Assembly (NCBI GenBank): GCA_964526785.1 | Contig: CAZGMJ010000095.1 | Location: forward strand, 1-15,116 | Direction of reading: 5' to 3' | DNA: 15,116 nucleotides | From: CAZGMJ01 sp964526785 | GTDB lineage: Bacteria > Planctomycetota > Phycisphaerae > Sedimentisphaerales > Anaerobacaceae | Part shown: piece after piece, positions 7,318 to 13,375 of the stretch | Position numbering within the stretch: position 1 is the stretch's first letter | Layout: every line of letters starts with the position of its first letter | Notes under the pieces: model-generated | What the model was told of the DNA's origin: nothing | Databases searched by the model: none | Seen by the model: only the letters and a program-made list of their open reading frames with translations | Translations under genes and position numbers: made by a program

Positions 7318-9108
7318 TCAGTCTACGAAAGTAAAGTGAATGGCCTTGAGACTTGCCTCCGCCAGATTGCCTTCGAGACACGAGACGCTCACCATGTATC
7401 TCCCCGGCTTCGGGAAGTTAATCCATCCGATTGGGAACTTCTGATAGTTGTACGATGAGTTCTGCTGGTTTTGAATGTGCTGGCCACCGGCGATGTCAAC
7501 GCCCCACACGAGCCGGCCCTCGCCGCTGTAAGTTAGATCCACGTTGTAATAGCCCGGCTTAAGCACGTCGACCTCCCACGAGGCCCTGCCACCGTCTTCC
7601 CACTGCCAGACGCGTACCACGTGCTTCCACTCGCCAAACTTCTCCATCCATTTCTTTGACTCCTGCTTCGCACCGGTGACTTCGGCGAACTGTGCGAGAA
7701 TTGTCGTCTCGACTGCAGGATCTACTGCCCAGCAGGCATCAACTCTGGGCTCGCCCGCAAGCTCTACCTGAACGACTGGAACTGTCTGCTCAGCAATGCG
7801 TGGGGGCAGCTGTATCCTGGTCCACCGGTCGATTGTCTGCACCTCAAGTTGCGACTGCTTCTCCCTGCTATCCAGTAGATGCGCGGATTTGATCCTGGCC
7901 TTGAGCCCTGGCAGGTACAGCTCACCTCTCTTTGGAATATCGAAGACACACAGAAACAGGGTTTTGTCCCTGACTGTGACATCGCCCCATGGCAGCGCAT
8001 GCCCCCATGGCGACGCATCCGTACCATAGACAACCTGTGGATAGCGTTTGATCCACTCTCCAGCTCCCCTCAGTGTGCGCGCCGCTAACTCCGGCACAGT
8101 TCCATCACCCTTGGGCCCAATATTGAGCATATACGTTCCGCCGCGTCCCACGCAGGCGATCAGGCGGTGTAAAATCTCTTTGGGGGTCTTCCAGTAGTTG
8201 TCGTACCACGCGTAGGCCCAGGAGTCGTTGGTGGTATCCACCGTTTCCCACATGCCCTCTACGTTCTCGTTGGGCACCTCCATATCCCCCAGCGTCTGAT
8301 AGTCGCCCAGTTCGTACCCGGCCCGCCCCGATACCAGGGCCTCAGGCTGGTTCTTGCGCACGATCTGCACGAGTTCCTCGACATACTCTCTCGGAATACG
8401 CCCCGGAGTATCAAACCAGACAATCGCAATCAGTCCGTATTGGCTGGTGATCTCCTCGACCTGAGGACGGCACTTGTTCTCATAATAGTATTTGAAATCA
8501 ACCTCGCGCCCGTCCGCAGTCTGCCTGGGCCCATTACCCCCGCCCGGAAAGGTCCAGTCCTGGTTATGAGAGTAGTAAAACCCCAGGCCAAGCCCATATT
8601 TCTTGCATGCTTTTGCCAACTCCTTCATAGGGTCGCGGCCGAACGGAGTCGCATCCACAATATTGAACTTGTTCACTTTTGAATGATACATTGCAAAACC
8701 GTCATGGTGCTTCGACGTGATGACGATATATTTCATCCCGGCGTCTTTGGCCAATCGCGCAATCTCATCGGCATTGAACCTGGTCGGATTGAACTTGCCC
8801 GCCAGCGCCATGTATTCGTCGACGGGAATATCTGCCATTCTCCCGTTCATGATCCACTCACCAATACCGTAATAGGTCTTGCCCTTGTACAGGTTTCCTA
8901 TGTGGGAATAGAGACCCCAGTGGATGAACATGGCGTAATTTCCTTGTTTGAAAAGCTGGCCCCGTTCGGGATTGACCGCCTTGAGTTGCATCACCTGCTC
9001 ACCCCACATCGAATCCATCTCCTGAGCGGCAGCGTCCTCCACTGCCATTCCGAGTATCACCGCGGCCAGGGCAGCATGGGCAAGTGTCAATCGTCTTATC
9101 ATATTCAT
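7318..9108 (-). CDS. Secreted alpha-L-fucosidase, glycoside hydrolase family 29
   Basis: Exo-acting enzyme removing terminal alpha-L-fucose from glycans by a retaining mechanism, after export across the inner membrane. ATG at 9108 has GGAG nine bases upstream and is followed by a signal peptide (residues ~1-29, ending AAAQ); an ATG at 9144 with AGGTG very close to it is an alternative that adds 12 residues. Using 9108, family hallmarks are FIHWGLYS (His63), KYIVITSKHHDGFAMY (His134/His135), GFYYSHNQDW (near 176-185) and IVWFDTPG with nucleophile Asp233. WETVDTTNDSWAY is another conserved GH29 segment. After the barrel comes a short beta-sandwich and a ~140-residue C-terminal domain ending with GWINFPKPGRYMVSV, probably glycan-binding. 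At 596 residues it is slightly longer than typical GH29 enzymes because of that extra domain. It is the central gene of the operon. The fucosidase call is strong; the linkage preference and the general acid/base residue cannot be read here. Confidence 0.95.
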   Translation of the reverse strand: MNMIRRLTLAHAALAAVILGMAVEDAAAQEMDSMWGEQVMQLKAVNPERGQLFKQGNYAMFIHWGLYSHIGNLYKGKTYYGIGEWIMNGRMADIPVDEYMALAGKFNPTRFNADEIARLAKDAGMKYIVITSKHHDGFAMYHSKVNKFNIVDATPFGRDPMKELAKACKKYGLGLGFYYSHNQDWTFPGGGNGPRQTADGREVDFKYYYENKCRPQVEEITSQYGLIAIVWFDTPGRIPREYVEELVQIVRKNQPEALVSGRAGYELGDYQTLGDMEVPNENVEGMWETVDTTNDSWAYAWYDNYWKTPKEILHRLIACVGRGGTYMLNIGPKGDGTVPELAARTLRGAGEWIKRYPQVVYGTDASPWGHALPWGDVTVRDKTLFLCVFDIPKRGELYLPGLKARIKSAHLLDSREKQSQLEVQTIDRWTRIQLPPRIAEQTVPVVQVELAGEPRVDACWAVDPAVETTILAQFAEVTGAKQESKKWMEKFGEWKHVVRVWQWEDGGRASWEVDVLKPGYYNVDLTYSGEGRLVWGVDIAGGQHIQNQQNSSYNYQKFPIGWINFPKPGRYMVSVSCLEGNLAEASLKAIHFTFVD

Positions 9109-9159
9109 TGTCTGGAACTCCAGTGTTTCTGTATTTAGTGTCATGGGCACCTGCTTTTG

Positions 9160-10623
9160 CTACTTGTCTTGTTCTGCCCGCAACTTCGAGAAGCAGTGGG
9201 CCGGTGGCTCGGTCGGCAAGGATTCTTTCCAGGCCAGCATCTTCCTTGTCAAGGCCCTAACGACGTCGGGATTCTCTTCCGCCACATTAGTCGTCTCCGC
9301 CCAGTCGCTTTCGATGTTGTACAATTCGGTGCGGTTGAGTTCCTGGTTGATCATCATCTTCCACTTGCCGTCGCGAATGCCCAGGTGGGGCCAAACAAAG
9401 GGCAGACCGTGACCGCCACGCCACTCCCAGTGAATGGGCTTTGTTCGCTTGAGCGTCTTGCCCTTTAGCGCCGCGACAATAGTCTGGCCGTCCACCTTCA
9501 GACCGGTGGGCAGTGGTTCTCCCACCAGCTCCAGGAACGTTGGCAACAGATCCACGGCGGTGAGGACCGAATTTCGATCGACCTTGCCTTTTGGAATTGT
9601 GCCCGGCCAGCGGGCAATGAAGGGAACACGAATACCACCGGCGAAGAGCGAGCGTTTCTGGCCTTTCAACGCGGCCGTTTCTCCAACCGAGTAGTATGTC
9701 CCGAGGCCACGACCGGTGGAATTGTCATCCTGGGTCGTGCGCTTGCCGGTCCATTCCGGTCCGTTGTCGGACGAAAAGATCACCAGCGTCTGCTCGTCGA
9801 GCCCAAGCTCCTTCAGTGTGCCCAGAATCGACCCGATGCCCGCGTCGGCTTCGGCCACAACCGCAGCATAGACGCGTTCTTGTTCTTCGAGAGGCTCGAA
9901 CCGCTTCAGGTACCTCGGCAGCGGATAGTGAGGTGTATGCGTCTCATGCAGCCACACATTGACAAAGAAAGGCTTATCCTTGTGGCGACGAATGAAATCG
10001 ACGGCTCGCGGACACGCCTCGGCCGTTTTGATCTGCGGCCCGGGAACGTTGAACGCACCGTATTCGTCAATCCCGTACTCAGTTGGCAGCGGCGCATCCG
10101 GGATGTGACGATTCGTGAGATGCCACTTGCCAAAATGTCCCGTGACATAGCTTGCATTCCTGAGAAGCCTTGGCAGCAGTGGCAGCTTCGGGTCAAGCCA
10201 GTCGGGCATCCCGGCCGTCTGATGATGCTCCACGGAAGCAAAATGCTGGTGAATACAATGACGCGCCGGGAACTGTCCGGTCATAAGCGCCGTGCGACTG
10301 GGCGAGCAGACAGGGTTGTTAACGGTGAACTGTTGAAAGTCGATCCCTTCCATGGCCATCCGGTCAAGGTTAGGTGTCTTGCAGAACATACTGTCGTGTA
10401 TACCCAGATCCCCGTAGCCCCAATCGTCAGCAAAGATGAAGACAATGTTGGGCCGCCTGCCAACAGCGGCATGTGGCTCCCTTGCCGGTCCCGGCATCGC
10501 ATGCAGTGGCGTGCCACCAAAGATCAGCCCACCGGCCACACAGGACCTCAAGAACTGACGTCGGCTGATTCGTGATGCTCTACTGTAGTGGCCAGAGCGT
10601 GGTCTCATTAGTTTGCTTTCCAT
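9160..10623 (-). CDS. Sulfatase (family S1, arylsulfatase-like) with Tat signal
   Basis: Hydrolyses sulfate esters, probably from a carbohydrate. ATG at 10623 is preferred; it lies 14 bases after the upstream gene's stop, consistent with coupled translation. Another ATG at 10608, preceded by GGAA, would shorten it by five residues, and the TTG at 10629 is unlikely. The N-terminus carries a twin-arginine motif (RISRRQFLRS, residues 19-28) and a hydrophobic stretch, so export is by Tat. The sulfatase signature is complete: PVCSPSRTALMTG with Cys106, the residue converted to formylglycine. Metal ligands are Asp66/Asp67 (FIFADDWGYGD) and Asp286-Asn287 (SSDNGPEW); GKWHL near 166-170 and LKGQKRSLFAGGIRVP near 319-334 complete the active site. 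At 487 residues the length is normal for S1. It needs a formylglycine-generating or anaerobic maturase enzyme, which is not in this window. Position specificity is unknown. Confidence 0.94.
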   Translation of the reverse strand: MESKLMRPRSGHYSRASRISRRQFLRSCVAGGLIFGGTPLHAMPGPAREPHAAVGRRPNIVFIFADDWGYGDLGIHDSMFCKTPNLDRMAMEGIDFQQFTVNNPVCSPSRTALMTGQFPARHCIHQHFASVEHHQTAGMPDWLDPKLPLLPRLLRNASYVTGHFGKWHLTNRHIPDAPLPTEYGIDEYGAFNVPGPQIKTAEACPRAVDFIRRHKDKPFFVNVWLHETHTPHYPLPRYLKRFEPLEEQERVYAAVVAEADAGIGSILGTLKELGLDEQTLVIFSSDNGPEWTGKRTTQDDNSTGRGLGTYYSVGETAALKGQKRSLFAGGIRVPFIARWPGTIPKGKVDRNSVLTAVDLLPTFLELVGEPLPTGLKVDGQTIVAALKGKTLKRTKPIHWEWRGGHGLPFVWPHLGIRDGKWKMMINQELNRTELYNIESDWAETTNVAEENPDVVRALTRKMLAWKESLPTEPPAHCFSKLRAEQDK

Positions 10624-10637
10624 CGACAAGAACCGGC

Positions 10638-12062
10638 TTACCTCGCGGCTGCCATCCGTGCCTTGAACTTCGCCCTGGCTTGCTTGAGCATCGTGGCGTA
10701 GGCGGGATCGTTTGCCACATTCGTGTACTGATGCGGCTCTTTGATCATGTCGTAAAGCTCTTCGCCTTTATCACCGTAGTTCATGTAGTGCCAATTCGCT
10801 GCACGCAGTCCACCGCCAGGATCACGGTTGTGGATTGACAGAGCGGTATCCCGGACGGTTGCACTCGGGTTCTTGAGGATCGGCATCAGACTTTTGCGCT
10901 GCAGAGACTTGGGTATCGGCAGTCCGAGTATGTCGGCGCAGGTCGGATAGAAATCGACGAGTTCGACTATTGACGATGACCGGCCGGGCTTTATACCGGG
11001 CACGCTGAATATCAACGGCACGCGCACCACCTCTTCGTGCAGGTTCCCTTTCTGCCAGAAGCCGTGCTCGCCGAGATGGTAGCCCTGGTCGGATGTGAAT
11101 ACAATGGCCGTTGATTCCCGCAGTTCCAATCGTTCCAGCTCATCGAGCACTCGCCCGACTTGTTCGTCCATGAAGGTGACCGATGCGTAGTAGGGCTGCC
11201 ACATTCGCCGTCGGCTCTTTTCCATCTCATTGAGACCGTTTCCGTCAGATCCGCGACCTGCTTGAGGGATGTCGTCCAAGTCACCCTCAATCAGGGGCGG
11301 AATCTTCATCCTCTCATGCGGATACATGTCGAAGAATCTCTTCGGCGTCACCATCGGGAAGTGCGGCCTCACGAAGCCAACCGCCAGGAAGAACGGCTTC
11401 CCGGCAGCCTTGCGCTGTTGAAGCAGCTCGATCGCCTTGGTTGCAACCATGTGGTCTGCCTGGTCCGATCCGTCTTCCTGATCCGACTCAACCGTTGCCC
11501 ACATACGGTTCGGCCCCTTGGCATCGCTGCCCTCGATCTCTCGCGTAACAATGTCGGAGTTCAGCAGACGGTACCGTCCCGGCGTAAAGGTCTCGGCCGA
11601 CTTGGTGTTGTACCGCTCTGTCCAGGACTCAGGGACATCCTTGCCGTCGCTACCGTGCAACTGTGCGTGCGGCACGGGCATGTGGAATACCTTGCCGACT
11701 CTGGCTGTATGCATGCCGTGTTGCTGAAAATGCTCGCCGATCGTTGGTGCGGTGACCTCGGACTTGGGATAGATGCTCCTCAGAAAAGACGGCCGCGACG
11801 GCGCGCAGGCCAAACCTTGGCAATAAGCACGTTCAAACACCATTCCGGAGGCAGTCAGCCGGTCGATATTGGGCGTTTTGCACACTTGGTTGCCGTAGGC
11901 CGGCAGAACACTCGCCTTGAGATCGTCTGAGATAATAAACAATATGTTCTTAATTCTTCCCGAAGGTGCAAGACCCCAACACGTTGTTGCAGGAGCGATC
12001 AGCACCAGCACACAGACAAGTACTTGGGCAATTCTGTAAGACGCTCTTGAGATATCCTTCAT
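10638..12062 (-). CDS. Sulfatase (family S1, iduronate-2-sulfatase-like), Sec-exported
   Basis: First gene of the operon. ATG at 12062 has AAGGA eight bases upstream, whereas the GTG at 12068 is too close to that site. The 474-residue product starts with a basic segment and a hydrophobic helix (about residues 12-28), a Sec signal or anchor. Sulfatase features are NILFIISDDLKASVLPAYG (Asp46/Asp47), CAPSR with Cys86 as the formylglycine precursor, FVRPHFPMV, and TSDQGYHLGEHGFWQKGNLHEE (Asp325-Gln326, His329, Lys338). Asp-Gln together with the HLGEH segment is typical of the iduronate-2-sulfatase-like subgroup. Odd features are the signature flanks: the residues before Cys are Leu-Ala and the usual Gly of the [TAR]-G element is Ser (FLRS), and the loop that follows, usually of RPDTTG type, is shortened (IYPKSEVTAPTIGEHF). 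It may therefore belong to a divergent subgroup. Actual substrate is inferred only from neighbours. Confidence 0.92.
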   Translation of the reverse strand: MKDISRASYRIAQVLVCVLVLIAPATTCWGLAPSGRIKNILFIISDDLKASVLPAYGNQVCKTPNIDRLTASGMVFERAYCQGLACAPSRPSFLRSIYPKSEVTAPTIGEHFQQHGMHTARVGKVFHMPVPHAQLHGSDGKDVPESWTERYNTKSAETFTPGRYRLLNSDIVTREIEGSDAKGPNRMWATVESDQEDGSDQADHMVATKAIELLQQRKAAGKPFFLAVGFVRPHFPMVTPKRFFDMYPHERMKIPPLIEGDLDDIPQAGRGSDGNGLNEMEKSRRRMWQPYYASVTFMDEQVGRVLDELERLELRESTAIVFTSDQGYHLGEHGFWQKGNLHEEVVRVPLIFSVPGIKPGRSSSIVELVDFYPTCADILGLPIPKSLQRKSLMPILKNPSATVRDTALSIHNRDPGGGLRAANWHYMNYGDKGEELYDMIKEPHQYTNVANDPAYATMLKQARAKFKARMAAAR

Positions 12063-12127
12063 GTTCACATTCCTTGTTTACTTCGGATGATGTCGTCTAT
12101 GGTCAGAATCCATGAAGTAATCATACC

Positions 12128-12156
12128 ATTGTAGCCTATGAGTTGCTTTGATTCAA
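12128..12156 (-). promoter_or_regulatory. Predicted sigma70-like promoter of the sulfatase-fucosidase operon
   Basis: On the minus strand a -35 box TTGAAT (12156-12151) and a -10 box TACAAT (12133-12128) are separated by exactly 17 bases. Transcription would begin near 12121, leaving a leader of about 60 bases before the ATG at 12062. It is the best promoter match seen in the upstream region, but PVC promoters are poorly calibrated, so this is a prediction. Confidence 0.5.
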
Positions 12157-12520
12157 ATCACATGATAGGCAGCAGGCCACACCGCACAAGGTCAGCGGGA
12201 AGATATTGGAAAGGCGTTTGAGAGTGATCAGTGGGGAGCATCATAAGGATTGATTTCAGCACTACATTTCAGCCTCTGGATTTCTGGCATTACGTAGTGA
12301 CAGTCTGTATCCATTTTGTCACTATTTGGCAAGGTTCCCACAAAAACGGACCTTCCAAAATCCCTGTCAAGCGCAAATAATGCTGACGGACCTTCGTATT
12401 TGGCCTAACATAGTTCTTGTTGGACTATGTACCCTGTGCCAAGCAAGACCCACGGATTAACTGTCCGTTGCTCCTGTGACACCTGCAAATTCGGTGTTTT
12501 TCACGCCCTTACCCTCAGGC
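12157..12520. other. Non-coding region upstream of the operon promoter with small repeats
   Basis: No convincing ORF is present in either direction, and no tRNA-like or CRISPR-like pattern. Two things stand out. First, a composite inverted repeat: outer arms TTGGC (12400-12404) and GCCAA (12438-12442) enclose inner arms ACATAGT (12408-12414) and ACTATGT (12424-12430) around a 9-base loop. Second, the 10-mer ACGGACCTTC occurs at 12346-12355 and 12386-12395, exactly 40 bases apart. A weaker palindrome, ACGGA...TCCGT, lies around 12452-12468. These may be regulator sites or relic sequence. Confidence 0.4.
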
Positions 12521-12578
12521 AAAGAAAAAGCCCCTGCGTAGCGTAAGGAGAAAGTATGTGCGAGATTATCGCAGGGGC
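12521..12578 (-). terminator. Rho-independent terminator-like hairpin downstream of the zinc-ribbon gene
   Basis: Perfect 9-bp inverted repeat GCCCCTGCG (12530-12538) and CGCAGGGGC (12570-12578) with a 31-base loop that includes a small nested stem (GCGA/TCGC). Read on the minus strand the stem is followed at once by TTTTTCTTT (12529-12521), the expected U-tract. It lies about 94 bases past the stop of the minus-strand gene at 12672, so it probably ends that transcript before the operon promoter. The long loop is unusual for an intrinsic terminator. Confidence 0.6.
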
Positions 12579-12671
12579 ATGGAAAAAGGTGGCTTTTCAT
12601 ATACAATAGGCGCTGTGCTCGTTTCGGTCAACAAGCAAAACCCAAACGTGCCTGCCAAAGGCTGCGACGGT

Positions 12672-12968
12672 CTATGCCACCTTGCTGCCACACGCACCAC
12701 AATAGGTCGGATTTCCAATCAGCCGCTTGTCACAAACCGGACACTTTCTCACCCAGCTGGCAGCTCTCGCTCTCGGACTGACCAAGAGTACGAGCAGGAC
12801 GCTGATTATGGTGACCGCAGTGCCCGTCAGGTATTCCGTCCGGACGTATTTGGCCCAATCCACAACGCCCTGTTTCGCCAGCCAGTTGGCCACGAACAAA
12901 ATGTTGCCGAGCAGCAGAATCGTGCCGATGATTCCAAGCACAATTAGCTTTCGAATTGTCAGAGTCAT
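12672..12968 (-). CDS. Small membrane protein with C-terminal zinc ribbon
   Basis: No named family is recognised. ATG at 12968 is chosen because AAAGGA lies 7 bases upstream; in-frame upstream codons (ATG at 12995 and further) lack such a site. The 98-residue product has two hydrophobic helices (about residues 8-28 and 48-63) joined by a short amphipathic loop (AKQGVVDWAKYVRTEY), then a basic stretch and a zinc ribbon CPVC...CGAC with Cys76, Cys79, Cys90 and Cys93. By the positive-inside rule the ribbon is probably cytoplasmic. Many bacteria have short TM plus zinc-ribbon proteins of unknown role. It is transcribed away from the restriction locus, 224 bases from the small ORF at 13193, and is followed by the terminator-like hairpin at 12521-12578. 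A functional link to either neighbour is not shown. Confidence 0.78.
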   Translation of the reverse strand: MTLTIRKLIVLGIIGTILLLGNILFVANWLAKQGVVDWAKYVRTEYLTGTAVTIISVLLVLLVSPRARAASWVRKCPVCDKRLIGNPTYCGACGSKVA

Positions 12969-13120
12969 ATTCGTTCCTTTCAAATTGAGATTCATCACCG
13001 CTATACAACGTAGCGCTCGCCGTGCTATAGCGCAAGTCAAATCGAGAGATAATTTTGAAGATTGCTATAAGTGCTCCGCACAACAACGGTTACGCCCGAG
13101 AAAATAGTCCAAAAACATCC

Positions 13121-13148
13121 TTGTGCCCTCATCGACACACGCTAAAAT
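13121..13148 (+). promoter_or_regulatory. Predicted promoter for the small ORF and restriction helicase
   Basis: Plus-strand TTGTGC (13121-13126) and TAAAAT (13143-13148) are 16 bases apart, giving a start near 13155 and a leader of roughly 38 bases before the ATG at 13193. The -10 box is a 5/6 match and the -35 box is weak. This is a prediction only. Confidence 0.35.
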
Positions 13149-13192
13149 GCCGATAGTACGAAGGTATTGCAGTTTTACAGGGGAACAAGAGC

Positions 13193-13357
13193 ATGGCGGC
13201 ACACGCACGGACAGGCACGATCAAATACAGTGGGGATGCTGTGCTATATCTTTTTGCCGCTGGTTTGTATGATACTCACCGTGGCTTTGATTTGCAAGAG
13301 ACCCGCTATGGGCGAAGTCAAGTCGTGTCCGATTTGGAGACACCGCGGCAGATTTGA
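13193..13357 (+). CDS. Small ORF of unknown function (54 codons) preceding the restriction helicase
   Basis: ATG at 13193 has a good ribosome site (AGGGGA, 13179-13184) eight bases upstream, and the frame ends at TGA 13355-13357. The product begins MAAHARTGTIKYSGDAVLYL and contains FAAGLYDTHRGFDL; I do not recognise it, and it has no signal peptide or membrane helix. It lies in the same frame as the restriction gene, whose ATG follows 18 bases after this stop. Three readings are possible: a genuine small protein translated together with the helicase, a decayed N-terminal extension, or a chance ORF. The ribosome site and tight spacing favour the first. A longer overlapping frame (13167-13481) runs through the restriction gene out of frame and is not credible. 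Confidence 0.5.
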   Translation: MAAHARTGTIKYSGDAVLYLFAAGLYDTHRGFDLQETRYGRSQVVSDLETPRQI

Positions 13358-13375
13358 TCGGAGGGCAAGCCGAGT

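Noticed and set aside
8683..9138. 151-codon plus-strand ORF opposite the GH29 N-terminal region
   Set aside because: Overlaps conserved fucosidase catalytic motifs on the other strand and has no family match.
9880..10575. 231-codon plus-strand ORF opposite the Tat sulfatase
   Set aside because: Shadow of the sulfatase; the product shows no domain and the opposite strand carries the full sulfatase signature.
11160..11930. 256-codon plus-strand ORF opposite the first sulfatase
   Set aside because: Shadow of a confident sulfatase gene; no motif or ribosome site supports it.
11972..11983. Possible lipoprotein cysteine (ATTC) in the signal of the first sulfatase
   Set aside because: Residues before the Cys (Ala-Thr-Thr) do not fit a lipobox well; an ordinary Sec signal is more likely.
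12558..12947. 129-codon plus-strand ORF across the terminator hairpin and zinc-ribbon gene
   Set aside because: GTG start out of frame with the nearby ATG and ribosome site, low-complexity product, and it is antisense to the CxxC-containing gene.
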